Source: Sporosarcina globispora (GTDB lineage Bacteria > Bacillota > Bacilli > Bacillales > Cytobacillaceae). Taken from it: 64,000 nucleotides of DNA. The stretch covers positions 4,877,721-4,941,720 of the forward strand of contig NZ_LGUF01000007.1 in the NCBI RefSeq assembly GCF_001274725.1, read 5' to 3'. The position numbers and the translations under genes were made by a program. This document shows positions 17,090 through 25,865 of this stretch, in pieces. Each line of letters begins with the position of its first letter. Position 1 is the stretch's first letter. The notes beneath the pieces are model-generated. The model searched no databases. It was not told the DNA's origin and saw nothing but the letters and a program-made list of their open reading frames with translations.

Positions 17090-18211
17090 TTATCTTACAG
17101 CACAGCGGTTAGGACCGATTTCCATTTCACGCTGTTTTTCTTCATCCGGGCTGATTTTACCCATATTCGTTTCCCGGATTTCCTGATAGGAGTTTGGCTG
17201 TGGCGGAAGGTTATCAGAAACTAATTTCCTGAACTCGCCTTCATCTTCGATATTTAATCCATGGTTTTTAGCAAATAATGTGCCAAGTTTCTCAGATACG
17301 CTGCCATCTTCATTTAACTCATCAATGATCATGAAGTGTGCTGGCATAACAACTAATTCGTTCGATAGCTCTTTATAGCGTCTGTAAAGAGTTTCTCTTA
17401 AATCTCCAGCCCAGTCACCCGCTTTACCGGCAAGGTCTGGACGTCCGATTGAATCAATAAAAAGAATATCTCCTGATAGAAGGTATTGGTCATCTACAAC
17501 AAATGATGTTGATCCGATTGTGTGTCCTGGTGAATAAACAGCTTGAATGCTGATCTTAGTAGAACCGATCATTACTTCGTTTCCATCTTCAAGGCGGCTA
17601 TATTCAAAGGTTACTTCTTCTGCATCCTTAGGAGGAAGCCAGTATGAAGCGCCTGTTTTTTGAGCAATTTTTCTTCCGCCTGAAATATGGTCAGCATGAA
17701 GGTGTGTATCAAAAACATGCTTGATTTCTGCATTCTTTTCAGCGGCAAAGTCAGTGAAAACATCAGTCATTCTTGTTGCATCGACAATCGCCGCTTCCCC
17801 GTTAGATATAACCATGTATGATAGGCATCCTTTACCAATGCGGACAAATTGGTACATCTCGCCCCCATCCTTTAAGTCTCCTACTTTAACAGGCTCAAGG
17901 TGTTCGCTCCATGCTTTCATTCCGCCCTTCAGGTAAGAAGCCTCACGTCCAGCTTCCTCAAGCATTTCTGCAATCATGACAGAAGATCCTTCTTTTGCAC
18001 AAACGACCAAAAGTTCTTTATCAGCTGAAATTTTATTCAGAATTGACTCTACTCCATCAAGAAGATCAAAGTATGGAACGTTCAAGTATTCAAAGGTTTT
18101 GCCTTCAATCTTCCAATCATTAAAGTCGCCTTCATTGCGCACATCAAGTATAAATAGCTCTTCATTTTGAATAACCTTTTTTGTTACTTCTTTAGCAGTC
18201 ATTGGTTTCAA
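17090..18211 (-). CDS. yrkH: Rhodanese-persulfide dioxygenase fusion (YrkH/CstB-like)
   Basis: This 373-residue protein joins a rhodanese domain (residues 1-105, active-site loop CAKEGSS) to a metallo-beta-lactamase domain of the ETHE1 type (about 115-330, [29 protein letters not shown]). ETHE1-like enzymes use mononuclear Fe(II) to oxidise glutathione, bacillithiol or coenzyme A persulfide to sulfite, and a fused rhodanese can turn this into thiosulfate. The domain order is rhodanese first, unlike S. aureus CstB. The start is TTG 18211, eight bases after AGGGGGT. It is central to persulfide detoxification in this operon. Confidence 0.9.
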   Translation of the reverse strand: MKPMTAKEVTKKVIQNEELFILDVRNEGDFNDWKIEGKTFEYLNVPYFDLLDGVESILNKISADKELLVVCAKEGSSVMIAEMLEEAGREASYLKGGMKAWSEHLEPVKVGDLKDGGEMYQFVRIGKGCLSYMVISNGEAAIVDATRMTDVFTDFAAEKNAEIKHVFDTHLHADHISGGRKIAQKTGASYWLPPKDAEEVTFEYSRLEDGNEVMIGSTKISIQAVYSPGHTIGSTSFVVDDQYLLSGDILFIDSIGRPDLAGKAGDWAGDLRETLYRRYKELSNELVVMPAHFMIIDELNEDGSVSEKLGTLFAKNHGLNIEDEGEFRKLVSDNLPPQPNSYQEIRETNMGKISPDEEKQREMEIGPNRCAVR

Positions 18212-18253
18212 CAGTTTATACCCCCTAATGTATATTTTTATTTAAAAAATTAT

Positions 18254-18832
18254 TCAGTTGACTTTAGTTTCTATTGGTCCATTCCATTCAGACATTCCCG
18301 GAACTACATTAATTACATTTAAAAAGCCTTGTTCTGTTAATATCTGTGAAGCCATATCACTGCGGCTTCCTGTACGGCATACTACATAAATCTTTTTATC
18401 TATATTCAGCTCGCTCATTCGTTCTTCCAGTTCGCTAAAAGGAATCGAAACTGCGTTTGGAATATGTCCAAATGCATATTCAGCTGGCTCCCTTACATCA
18501 AGAACGGCAATCTCTGAATTTGTTTCAAGCTCTTTTTGAAGCTCCTCGTTTGAAGCAATAGTCTCAAATTTTACTGCTTCCCGCTCTTCATTTTCACTTG
18601 CTCTGCGAATATAATGCTTAAGCACATCTTCTTCTTCAAGTGTTCCAAGATATTGATGTCCTGAACTTTTAGCCCATGCCTGGATATCAGCCTTGGATCC
18701 TTTATCAGTTGCAAGTACCTCAAGTACTTCACCAGGATTTAACTCATTAATTGCTTTTTTTGTTCTGACAATCGGCATTGGGCAGGCAAGGCCTTTTGCA
18801 TCTACTGTAAAGTTTGTTTTTAATGCTTCCAT
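18254..18832 (-). CDS. yrkF: TusA-rhodanese fusion sulfurtransferase (YrkF-like)
   Basis: A 192-residue two-domain protein: TusA (residues 5-75, DAKGLACPMPIVRTKKAI) and rhodanese (about 90-190, LDVREPAEYAFGHIPNAV, catalytic loop CRTGSRS). It carries both a sulfur acceptor and a donor in one chain, so it can pass persulfide sulfur inside the protein. This is the known architecture of B. subtilis YrkF. ATG 18832 follows AGGAGG. It lies 34 bp downstream of the DsrE-like gene and 43 bp upstream of the dioxygenase fusion. Confidence 0.92.
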   Translation of the reverse strand: MEALKTNFTVDAKGLACPMPIVRTKKAINELNPGEVLEVLATDKGSKADIQAWAKSSGHQYLGTLEEEDVLKHYIRRASENEEREAVKFETIASNEELQKELETNSEIAVLDVREPAEYAFGHIPNAVSIPFSELEERMSELNIDKKIYVVCRTGSRSDMASQILTEQGFLNVINVVPGMSEWNGPIETKVN

Positions 18833-18865
18833 TAATAATCCTCCTATCCTATTTACGAAATTTGA

Positions 18866-19342
18866 TTATATGAATAAGTTGACATTGCCATCTTCTGCAT
18901 CTGCCAGGTATGCAGCTACACCGGCAAATTCAACACCATCAATAATTTCCTCTTGCTTAAAACCAAGAAGATCAACTGTCATTTGGCAGGCTACCAGCTT
19001 AACATCCTGCTCTTTTGCCATATCAATCAAATCTTTAACAGGCATCGTATTATGCTTTTTCATAATATCTTTAATCATTTTAGGTCCCATGCCTGCCATA
19101 TTCATTTTTGACAGACCCATTTTTTCAGGACCTCTAGGCATCATTTTTCCAAACATTTTCTCCATAAATGTTTTTTTCACTTGAATTGGCTCATCTTTTC
19201 TTAGAGCATTCAATCCCCAGAAGGTGTGAAAAATCGTAACCTCATGATCATAAGCAGCTGCACCATTCGCAATGATATAAGCCGCCATTACTTTGTCATA
19301 ATCTCCGCTGAATAAAACAATTGTTGTTTTTTTCTTTTCCAA
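18866..19342 (-). CDS. yrkE: DsrE-like sulfur relay protein (YrkE-like)
   Basis: A 158-residue DsrE/DsrF-like protein of the DsrE2 subtype, first gene of the yrkEFHIJ-like run. It has an alpha/beta fold with a Met-rich insertion (KMFGKMMPRGPEKMG, MNMAGMGPKMI) and a conserved Cys in KLVACQMTVDLLG, which carries persulfide sulfur in homologs. The start is TTG 19342, seven bases after GGGAGGG. Its promoter and two palindromic operators lie at 19359-19476, so it is probably induced by reactive sulfur species. Confidence 0.88.
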   Translation of the reverse strand: MEKKKTTIVLFSGDYDKVMAAYIIANGAAAYDHEVTIFHTFWGLNALRKDEPIQVKKTFMEKMFGKMMPRGPEKMGLSKMNMAGMGPKMIKDIMKKHNTMPVKDLIDMAKEQDVKLVACQMTVDLLGFKQEEIIDGVEFAGVAAYLADAEDGNVNLFI

Positions 19343-19358
19343 TCTTTTACCCTCCCTT

Positions 19359-19372
19359 TACCCTATTGGGTA
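19359..19372 (-). promoter_or_regulatory. CstR/CsoR-like operator in the yrkE leader
   Basis: Perfect palindrome TACCC-TATT-GGGTA just upstream of the yrkE ribosome-binding site. It has the GGGTA/TACCC half-sites known for the CsoR-family persulfide sensor CstR. Confidence 0.65.
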
Positions 19373-19430
19373 TAATTATAATCAAAAAAAATTTATTTGT
19401 TTTTATTAACAGTAGTACCTAACGAGTCTA

Positions 19431-19476
19431 TATACCTCATAGGGTATATATTAGAGTATGTTTGATTTTCTGTCAA
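19431..19476 (-). promoter_or_regulatory. yrkE operon promoter with overlapping palindromic operator
   Basis: Minus strand: TTGACA (19471-19476), 17-bp spacer, TAATAT (19448-19453), directly followed by TATACCCTATGAGGTATA (19431-19448). The near-consensus promoter and the palindrome touching its -10 imply repression by a CstR/CsoR-type protein. No such regulator gene is in the window. Confidence 0.8.
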
Positions 19477-19509
19477 TACCCTTTTCTTTGCCGTTTTGAA
19501 AATCTAATT

Positions 19510-19807
19510 TTATTCTATTGGCCCTTCCCAGTTCATCATGCCGCCAATCATATTGATCACATTAAAACCCCTGGCCTTCAAGAAAGCGGGCAGCTAACCC
19601 ACTGCGATTACCAGACCGGCAGACGATTACATATTCCTTGTTCTTGTCTAATTCATGCATACGAAATTCAATTAACCCAAGTGGAATATGAATAGCTGAC
19701 GGAATCTTTCCCTCCTTAACCTCATCCGCTTCACGGACATCAATCAAATTCAAATGTTCGCCCGCAGCTAACTTTTGTTCAGCATCTTTAGCAGTCATTG
19801 TTTTCAT
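19510..19807 (-). pseudogene. Single-domain rhodanese with a C-terminal frameshift
   Basis: A rhodanese-like sulfurtransferase with intact active-site loop CRSGNRS and motif IDVREADEVKEGKIPSAIHIP. The frame closes at residue 81 after GQGF. One base too many in the run of four C (19568-19571 on the + strand) causes this: without it the frame continues as N-V-I-N-M-I-G-G-M-M-N-W-E-G-P-I-E and ends at 19510, giving about 99 residues, the normal family length. The catalytic part is complete, so some activity could remain. ATG 19807 follows AGGAGG. It is the second gene after the membrane-anchored rhodanese, 15 bp apart. Confidence 0.8.
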
Positions 19808-19822
19808 TTGAAGTATCCTCCT

Positions 19823-20182
19823 TTAATTCCAGGCGCTTAGCCCGCCTCGGATATTTGTAATATTTTTAAAGCCTTCTTTCTTCAGGATTTTGCTCGCCTT
19901 GCTGCTTCTCATTCCACTTTGGCAAATGATAACTACTTCTTTATCCTTTGATAGCTGGCCCATTTTCTGATGAAGCTGATGAAGAGGCATATTTACAAAT
20001 CCCGGAACATGGAATCGTTTAAACTCTGCAGGTGTTCTCACATCAATGTATTGCTTGTTTTTGTCTTTTAGTTCAGTTTGCAGCTGAGAAGGTGTCAACT
20101 GCCTGACACCTTTAACTGGAATCAGCTTTCGAACCAAAAAGATAATAAGCAGAGCTAAAATAACACCATTTATGATGGTCAT
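19823..20182 (-). CDS. Membrane-anchored rhodanese
   Basis: A 119-residue protein with one N-terminal membrane helix (residues 3-18, IINGVILALLIIFLV) and a rhodanese domain (about 30-119, IDVRTPAEFKRFHVPGFVN, catalytic loop CQSGMRS). The helix would hold a sulfurtransferase at the inner face of the membrane, a place suited to accept sulfur from a transporter or respiratory enzyme. ATG 20182 follows GGAGGT. Its promoter holds a CstR-like operator between -35 and -10, so it probably belongs to the same regulon as yrkEFHIJ. Confidence 0.88.
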   Translation of the reverse strand: MTIINGVILALLIIFLVRKLIPVKGVRQLTPSQLQTELKDKNKQYIDVRTPAEFKRFHVPGFVNMPLHQLHQKMGQLSKDKEVVIICQSGMRSSKASKILKKEGFKNITNIRGGLSAWN

Positions 20183-20225
20183 TTGATTACCTCCAATTTA
20201 GAGAATCATAAAAATTACAATTCAT

Positions 20226-20254
20226 ATAATATACCCTATAAGGTATTTAGTCAA
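20226..20254 (-). promoter_or_regulatory. Rhodanese promoter with operator in the spacer
   Basis: Minus strand: TTGACT (20249-20254), 17-bp spacer, TATTAT (20226-20231). The spacer contains the palindrome ATACCTTATAGGGTAT (20231-20246), like the two operators in front of yrkE. Confidence 0.8.
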
Positions 20255-20279
20255 CCTTATTTTCTTTATAATTAAAAAA

Positions 20280-20298
20280 ACACCCATCCGGGTGTTTT
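20280..20298. terminator. Terminator of the HesB-like selenoprotein gene
   Basis: ACACCC / GGGTGT, loop ATCC, with A/T tracts on both sides. It separates the HesB-like gene from the rhodanese promoter. Confidence 0.8.
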
Positions 20299-20309
20299 TA
20301 CTCACTGTC

Positions 20310-20588
20310 CTAACAGCAATCACTATCGCTGCCTAATAAGACTAGTCTTTCATTTTCCTGATCATGGTCAAGAATCATACTATCTGTATGTGACTTGATT
20401 TCCGGGTCAAAAGCAACCAGGATTTCATTGATCATTTCGGTCAAATCTTCTGCTTCCGGCTCATCCAGAGCCAGTCCAATCTGTGGGCCTCCTCAGCCAA
20501 AGCCTGCAAAGTAAACTCTTATGCCGCCCGCTTTTTTCTCCTGAAACACTTGTTTTAAGAGGTCACGAGCCGAATCTGTAATTTTCAA
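20310..20588 (-). CDS. HesB-like (IscA-related) selenoprotein, in-frame UGA at codon 32
   Basis: The frame from TTG 20588 (AAGGAAG upstream) to TAG 20310 has one internal TGA, at 20493-20495. Around it the protein reads R-V-Y-F-A-G-F-G-[TGA]-G-G-P-Q-I-G-L-A-L-D-E-P, and it ends G-S-D-S-D-C-C. That is the HesB-like (seleno)protein pattern, where relatives have Cys or Sec before GGP, at the place of the first cluster-ligand Cys of IscA. Both sides of the TGA keep family sequence for 92 residues, so readthrough as selenocysteine is the best reading. A short stem (GAGgCC / GGCTC) follows the UGA. The likely role is Fe-S or sulfur/selenium handling. selA-D are not in this window; a Cys-to-stop mutation is the alternative. 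Confidence 0.8.
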
Positions 20589-20787
20589 GATAATCTTCCT
20601 TTCTTCAGTTTACAAATGAATTCAAGCCATTTATGAGTCACTGGGAAGTCATCAAATAACCTATTCCCAATACCCCCGCCTGTACTCGTTAATATTACTT
20701 TAATATTCTTCAGGAAGAAAGTATTTAGTTTGTATCATGCCCATTTCCTAATAACCTGTTTCTTTTCTTTAACTTAGAATGGAAAAA
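20589..20787. other. Intergenic region upstream of the HesB-like gene
   Basis: About 200 bp between the spoVR terminator and the HesB-like gene. It should hold the HesB promoter on the minus strand, but no consensus pair is clear and no CstR-like palindrome is seen. Confidence 0.35.
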
Positions 20788-20812
20788 ACGAACCACGTCT
20801 GATGTGGTTCGT
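20788..20812 (-). terminator. spoVR terminator
   Basis: Minus strand: 9-bp stem ACGAACCAC / GTGGTTCGT, 7-nt loop, then six T residues. Confidence 0.85.
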
Positions 20813-20821
20813 CCGTCATTT

Positions 20822-22234
20822 CTATAGATACTTCCGGTGAATGCTCTTCCCATCATAAGTGAATAGCATATTTTTGCCTTCAACGATTGTTTCCATATGG
20901 GCTCCTCTGCCCCAAAGCTGGTATACGTATGGGAGAACTTTTTCAAGATATTTAAGATCAAGTTCCACACCCTCAAACCAGTGCTTTAGGTACAGCTCCC
21001 CATTTTTCATATAATCGCCGTCATTAACCGTCAAGTATGGGAATCCTCCATTTACTCGCATGCTGACAAGCTGACCGCGAACATGCTCCCACTGTTTATC
21101 AACAATTTTATAATCCTTGCCCTGCTTTTGGAAAAGATACATATCTTCTCTCATAACAAGGTCTTTTGTTAAATAATTTCTTAAGAAAGAGATATCTGAC
21201 TCGATCTCACGGACCTCAAACATTTTCTCCCGGCCTGAACCAGGCACCACACCACGCTTTTTCATTTCTTCCGTCGGATTGTTATACCTCTCTTCAATAT
21301 CCTCGAAAATCTTCAAGCCCAGATAATATGGATTGATTCCAGTTCTGGACGGCTGAACCACCCCTGCATTCAGTTTAGCAAACTCAAGGGCTTCTGCCGA
21401 TGTCAAATCCATTTCCCTTAAAATACGCTGGTGCCAATAAGAAGCCCATCCTTCGTTCATAATTTTTGTTTCAAGCTGCGGCCAAAAATAGAGCATCTCT
21501 TCCCGCATCATGGTTAAAATGTCCCTCTGCCAGTCAGTTAGCTCCCTGCTGTAGCTCTCAATGAATAATAGTAAATCCTTTTCAGGTTTTGGAGGAAACT
21601 TCTTTTTCTTTTTTTTCGGCTCATGCTTCTTGTTTCTTTCATCCAAATCCCATAAATCATCATATGGACTCGGCGCTGCCGAATCACCGCTGCTTTCATA
21701 TTCATCTTCTATGCTCCACGCCAGATTCGGTCTCATTAGTGATGGATCAATATGTTCTTCAATGGCAAGCACAGCATCAAGGAAAGTTTCAACTTCCTTT
21801 TTCCCAAACTCAATTTCATATTGCCTGATTCTTTCAGCGGTTGCTGCCATGCTTTCTACCATGTCCCGCTTTGTGTTTTGAAAGCGAACATTATTTTTAA
21901 AAAAATCGCAGTGGGCTAAAACATGAGCCACGATTAATTTGTTTTGGATGAGCGTATTAGAATCAAGCAGAAATGCGTAACAAGGATTTGAATTGATTAC
22001 AAGCTCATAAATTTTTGATAAACCTAAATCATAATGCAGCTTCATCTTATGAAATTGTTTCCCAAAGCTCCAATGCGAAAATCTGGTCGGCATTCCATAA
22101 GCGCCAAACGTATAAATGATTTCTGCAGGGCAAATTTCATACCTCATTGGGTAATAGTCCAAGCCAAACCCATTCGCAATTTCAGTAATTTCCTGAATGG
22201 CATATTCCAATGACTTACTATCCTCTTCTCGCAT
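20822..22234 (-). CDS. spoVR: Stage V sporulation protein R (SpoVR)
   Basis: A 470-residue SpoVR-family protein, with family segments [59 protein letters not shown] and NEGWASYWH. SpoVR acts in spore cortex formation in B. subtilis. Across bacteria it is co-conserved with the PrkA kinase and YhbH/YeaH, both present here at 60-64 kb. ATG 22234 (M-R-E-E-D-S-K) is chosen since AGGGGGA lies six bases upstream; a GTG two codons earlier is in frame. A low-complexity Lys/Pro stretch (residues about 208-222) divides the protein. Confidence 0.95.
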   Translation of the reverse strand: MREEDSKSLEYAIQEITEIANGFGLDYYPMRYEICPAEIIYTFGAYGMPTRFSHWSFGKQFHKMKLHYDLGLSKIYELVINSNPCYAFLLDSNTLIQNKLIVAHVLAHCDFFKNNVRFQNTKRDMVESMAATAERIRQYEIEFGKKEVETFLDAVLAIEEHIDPSLMRPNLAWSIEDEYESSGDSAAPSPYDDLWDLDERNKKHEPKKKKKKFPPKPEKDLLLFIESYSRELTDWQRDILTMMREEMLYFWPQLETKIMNEGWASYWHQRILREMDLTSAEALEFAKLNAGVVQPSRTGINPYYLGLKIFEDIEERYNNPTEEMKKRGVVPGSGREKMFEVREIESDISFLRNYLTKDLVMREDMYLFQKQGKDYKIVDKQWEHVRGQLVSMRVNGGFPYLTVNDGDYMKNGELYLKHWFEGVELDLKYLEKVLPYVYQLWGRGAHMETIVEGKNMLFTYDGKSIHRKYL

Positions 22235-22329
22235 TGCCACTCCCCCTTTTAGTCCTTATCATAATCTATGACCTAATAAAGGGATTGATGAGTGGTCTCT
22301 TCGAAAGGCTGTAATGAATTTAAGCAAAA

Positions 22330-22351
22330 AGCGGAGCAATTCGCCCCGCTT
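22330..22351 (-). terminator. Terminator of the PepSY gene
   Basis: Minus strand: AGCGG-GGC / GCT-CCGCT with a short loop, then TTTTTG. Confidence 0.7.
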
Positions 22352-22362
22352 ACCACATGGTA

Positions 22363-22914
22363 TTAGTCATCAATTTCCACTTTTAATACTTTTCCTGTCG
22401 CAGCATCTATATCAACATCTGCTTCGCCATTAGTTGTTTTCAGTTCAATTTCATATAGGATCCGTCCATCGTCTTCATCTTTTTCAATTTCTTTCATTGT
22501 TCCATTTACTTCTTTTTCTGCTATTTCAATAGCCTTTTGCTCAGAGATAATATTCTCCCCGCTTATCTCTTTTTCGGACTGATCATTGTCATCATCATCG
22601 TCGCGATCTTTATCAATGGAAATTATTTCTCCATCTAAGGCATTAATTTTAATATCGAAATCTTCTTTCCCGTTTTCAATATCAATCTCATAATACTGTT
22701 CGCCACTTGCTCTTTCCAGCTCAATGCTTTCAACTCTTCCCTCTGCTTCAGTTAGAGCAATCTTCTTCGCTTCTTCAATAGTAATCAAATCCTGAACAGC
22801 ATCTTTTTTACTATCTCCGCTTTCTTTGCCATTCGTATCGGCAGCACCCGCTGCAACAGCTCCACCCAATAAAACAGCACCGGCCAAAGAAATAACTGCT
22901 AATTTTTTGTTCAT
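22363..22914 (-). CDS. Secreted protein with two PepSY domains
   Basis: A 183-residue secreted protein. A signal peptide (about residues 1-24, LAVISLAGAVLLGGAVAAGA) is followed by two PepSY domains, each with the pattern ITIEEAKKIAL...YEIDIENG...DGEIISID and the second ending AATGKVLKVEID. They are joined by a very acidic linker (DRDDDDDNDQSEK). PepSY domains are thought to inhibit peptidases or bind cations. ATG 22914 follows GGAGGA. It lies in a run of PepSY genes and a YkoGH-like two-component system on the same strand. Confidence 0.85.
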   Translation of the reverse strand: MNKKLAVISLAGAVLLGGAVAAGAADTNGKESGDSKKDAVQDLITIEEAKKIALTEAEGRVESIELERASGEQYYEIDIENGKEDFDIKINALDGEIISIDKDRDDDDDNDQSEKEISGENIISEQKAIEIAEKEVNGTMKEIEKDEDDGRILYEIELKTTNGEADVDIDAATGKVLKVEIDD

Positions 22915-23009
22915 TTTATTTTTCCTCCTTTTTCTTTTCTGCATAATTAATATAACCAGCGAAAATTAGAGAAAAAGGATAAGAAAATTAGAATTTGATG
23001 AGAAACGGA

Positions 23010-23705
23010 TTAATCCTCCCAGGTAACCGACATGATTTCTCCTGTAATAGCATGAATTTGGACAGCTGCCTCCCTGCCATCATCCTTTTCTATCTCAACA
23101 AGATAATAAGATCCGCTGTCTGCTTCTTCAAAGCTGATATCATCCACTTCCCCGGGTTCATTATTAATAGCAATTTGAACAGCTTGCTCTTCGGTTAAAT
23201 TTTTTACAGGGACCTTTGTTTCCTGGACATCGCGGGATAAAATTTCCCCATTTAGAGCATTAACAATGATTTTAATCTTTTCTTCTTCCTTCTGTATGAT
23301 TGCCTCGAAGGCTGATGTTTCTTTATGCTTTACTTTTTTGAAGGATACTAATTTTCCTGGATCTTTGTCCTGAATGATCTCCTTTACTTCTTCTTCCTTA
23401 AGCTCCTTTTGTTCATCCGGCTCCGAAATCTGCTCTTTCTTTTCAAATGAAAGAATTTCTCCTCCGTCCTCACTCATCTTTATTTGATAGATCCCATTGT
23501 TCCTTTTCATTTCAATTATATAAGTACTGTTTACCTTTTTAAAATTCAAGATTTCACCTTGATACCGGTCCTTTATTATTTCCCTGGCTTCTTTTTCAGT
23601 GATTGCTTCTGACGCTGACACATCAGTGAGCTGTATTGCGGCAAATACGAGGAGCGAAGCCAGCAAAATCCCCGAAGCTGCATATATTATAAGTTTGCTC
23701 TTCAT
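23010..23705 (-). CDS. Membrane-anchored protein with three PepSY-like domains
   Basis: A 231-residue protein with one N-terminal membrane helix (residues 5-25) and three PepSY-like repeats, each starting with an (I/L)TEKEA or LTEEQAV helix and ending in a GEIxS strand. ATG 23705 follows AGAGGTG; a GTG six codons earlier is in frame but overlaps that site. It lies between the kinase of the two-component system and the secreted PepSY protein, about 120 bp downstream of the kinase stop. A role in sensing or in envelope protease control is plausible but not proven. Confidence 0.8.
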   Translation of the reverse strand: MKSKLIIYAASGILLASLLVFAAIQLTDVSASEAITEKEAREIIKDRYQGEILNFKKVNSTYIIEMKRNNGIYQIKMSEDGGEILSFEKKEQISEPDEQKELKEEEVKEIIQDKDPGKLVSFKKVKHKETSAFEAIIQKEEEKIKIIVNALNGEILSRDVQETKVPVKNLTEEQAVQIAINNEPGEVDDISFEEADSGSYYLVEIEKDDGREAAVQIHAITGEIMSVTWED

Positions 23706-23823
23706 GTCCTTACACCTCTCCACTGTGCATTTTTCTCTATTATCTGATAATAAAATGAGAAAAAGATGAGAATGTCTAAGTTATTTCAAAAAAAGTGAAA
23801 ATCAGTGTGGAGCATACTGCCCG

Positions 23824-25173
23824 TTAGATTCCAATAAATATGGAAACAGCAGTCCCTATTCCTTCAGTGCTTTCAAGCTTGATTTTTACCCCAAGTGCAT
23901 CAGCGATTTCTTTTGCCAAGGACAGCCCAAGTCCCGATCCTCCTGTTTTACTGTTTCTTGCTTCATCTACCCGGTAAAAACGGTCAAACACTCTTGGTAA
24001 ATCCTTCTGAGGAATTCCCATGCCACGATCTTCAATCCGAATATAAACTTCACTTTTTTCTGAGCCAGCAGTAATCCTTATGACATCATCACTGTATTTC
24101 CTGGCATTATCGAGAAAAATATACAGGAGCTGCTTTAATTTATTTTCATCAATTTGAATAATTACATTTTCAGCCAGACCGGATTCCAAATGCAAAGTTC
24201 TTTTAAAAGCATCTCCATATGTTCGAATGACTTGAGTTAAAAATCTGTTAAGATCAATCATTTTCAGATCGAGCATCCACTGGTCATCATGCCTTGCAAG
24301 CAAAAGAAGCTGTTCTGTCATTTCCTTCATTCTTATTGCCTCTGAATGAATGGCTTCTATTGATTCATTAAATAATTCAGGTTCCTTCAATCCTCTTCTT
24401 TTAAGCAAGCTTGAATAACTTTCTATAACTGTTAATGGAGTTTTTAATTCATGGGAAGCATTTGATATGAACAGTTTCTGTTTTTCATAATTGGACTCAA
24501 GCAGGTCAATCATATGATTGAAGGTTTCACCCATTTGATGCAGCTCATCTTGTGATTTCCCCTCCAGTTCTAGACGCTTGAATTGGCCGCTCCCCCTTAT
24601 CTCTTTCATGGTGGCGGTCATTTTGGCAACCGGCTTAGTAATAAATTTACTGAGAATAGCACTTGAAATAATAACTGGAATCATAGCCAGGACTGTAACA
24701 GCCCCAAGAACGATGCGAAGAGTTTTTAATATTTCCTCTGCAGTTTCCATGCTTCTAGTCAGCTGCAGGCTGCCAACATTGCCATCAGGAAGGACCACAG
24801 GTGAAGAGGCAAAAATATAGCCGTGATTATCTTTTTCCAGTGTTTTTATTACTTCACCGGTGATGTACTCAGCAGGAATATTGCTGAGTTCCTTTTCATC
24901 CGGAGAAGTGACTGAGGAGGCATCCTTATTAGGCTTAACAATTCTCACCATTCCATTTGCCGGAACAAGGGCCCTAAGTAAATCACCTTCTGGGACATCT
25001 TCTAATGAATCATTGACACTAACTGTTATTTTGTTCATTTCATTCGATATAGACGACCGTTCATTCTCGCTTATCAATTTGCTGAAAGCCACATATACAA
25101 AGATATTCATTAAAATTAGAAGAAAAGCAAATAGAACCGAGGTATATGAATAAATTTTCCTTCTAAGGTTCAT
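23824..25173 (-). CDS. Sensor histidine kinase (YkoH-like)
   Basis: A 449-residue membrane kinase: helix at residues 10-30, extracytoplasmic domain to about 150, second helix, HAMP, HisKA (H-box FISNASHELKTPLTV) and HATPase (DRGMGIPQKDLPRVF, GGSGLGLSLAKEI). The start ATG overlaps the stop of the response regulator (ATGA), so the pair is coupled. B. subtilis ykoG-ykoH is also flanked by PepSY genes (ykoI, ykoJ), which supports the assignment. Its likely targets are the PepSY genes on its downstream side. Confidence 0.88.
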   Translation of the reverse strand: MNLRRKIYSYTSVLFAFLLILMNIFVYVAFSKLISENERSSISNEMNKITVSVNDSLEDVPEGDLLRALVPANGMVRIVKPNKDASSVTSPDEKELSNIPAEYITGEVIKTLEKDNHGYIFASSPVVLPDGNVGSLQLTRSMETAEEILKTLRIVLGAVTVLAMIPVIISSAILSKFITKPVAKMTATMKEIRGSGQFKRLELEGKSQDELHQMGETFNHMIDLLESNYEKQKLFISNASHELKTPLTVIESYSSLLKRRGLKEPELFNESIEAIHSEAIRMKEMTEQLLLLARHDDQWMLDLKMIDLNRFLTQVIRTYGDAFKRTLHLESGLAENVIIQIDENKLKQLLYIFLDNARKYSDDVIRITAGSEKSEVYIRIEDRGMGIPQKDLPRVFDRFYRVDEARNSKTGGSGLGLSLAKEIADALGVKIKLESTEGIGTAVSIFIGI

Positions 25174-25865
25174 TTCGGATCCTTTAAAACATAACCTATA
25201 CCGCGGATTGTGTGAATAAGCGGAGGCATCTCAGACATGTCTATCTTCTTGCGCAAATACCTGATATAGACATCCACAACATTCGTGTCCCCCAAAAAGT
25301 CATATCCCCAAACAGCATCCAAAATCTGTTCCCTGTTCAAGACCTGTCTTTTATTTGTCATTAAATAAACAAGCAGATCAAATTCTCTTGGGGTGAGTTC
25401 TATGTGCAGATCTCCCCGGCTGACTTCTCTTGTTTTTTCATTGAGCTTTAAATCAGACACTTCCAGACAGTCATCAGCAGCAGGTTCCTCTGTACCTGCT
25501 GACTTTATCCTTAATGCAGCTCGTATCCTGGCAAGCAGCTCTTCAATCTGGAAAGGTTTTGTTATGTAATCATTCGCACCTAAATCCAAACCAGAGACCT
25601 TATCTTCAACTGAGCTTTTAGCGGTCAGGAGCAGAATGGGGGTTTGTTTATCCTTGCTGCGAATTCTTCGCAGAATTTCGATTCCGCTAAAACCCGGAAG
25701 CATAATATCCAGAATAATTAAGTCCCAGCTTCCTGTACGGTATAACTCCATTGCCTGAATGCCATCCATTGCCTTTGTCACCTGATAGCCCTCGAATTCA
25801 AGTTCAATTTCCAGAAGCCTGGCAATTTTAGCTTCATCCTCCGCAACAAGAATTGTTTCCTTCAA
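25170..25865 (-). CDS. OmpR-family response regulator (YkoG-like)
   Basis: A 231-residue response regulator. The receiver domain has acidic pair VAEDE, phospho-acceptor in IILDIMLPG, and ITKPF lysine; a PhoB-type DNA-binding domain follows (LTPREFDLLVYLM, VDVYIRYLRKKI). The start is taken as TTG 25865, where M-K-E-T-I-L-V-A-E-D-E begins, with GGGAGTGAG upstream; an earlier in-frame ATG at 25934 would add an unusual leader. Its partner kinase overlaps the 3' end. Confidence 0.88.
   Translation of the reverse strand: MKETILVAEDEAKIARLLEIELEFEGYQVTKAMDGIQAMELYRTGSWDLIILDIMLPGFSGIEILRRIRSKDKQTPILLLTAKSSVEDKVSGLDLGANDYITKPFQIEELLARIRAALRIKSAGTEEPAADDCLEVSDLKLNEKTREVSRGDLHIELTPREFDLLVYLMTNKRQVLNREQILDAVWGYDFLGDTNVVDVYIRYLRKKIDMSEMPPLIHTIRGIGYVLKDPK

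Noticed and set aside
20493..20495. The TGA in the HesB-like gene as an ordinary stop in a dead gene
   Set aside because: The position coincides with the known Cys/Sec site and no other lesion is present; kept as the alternative, not as the main call.
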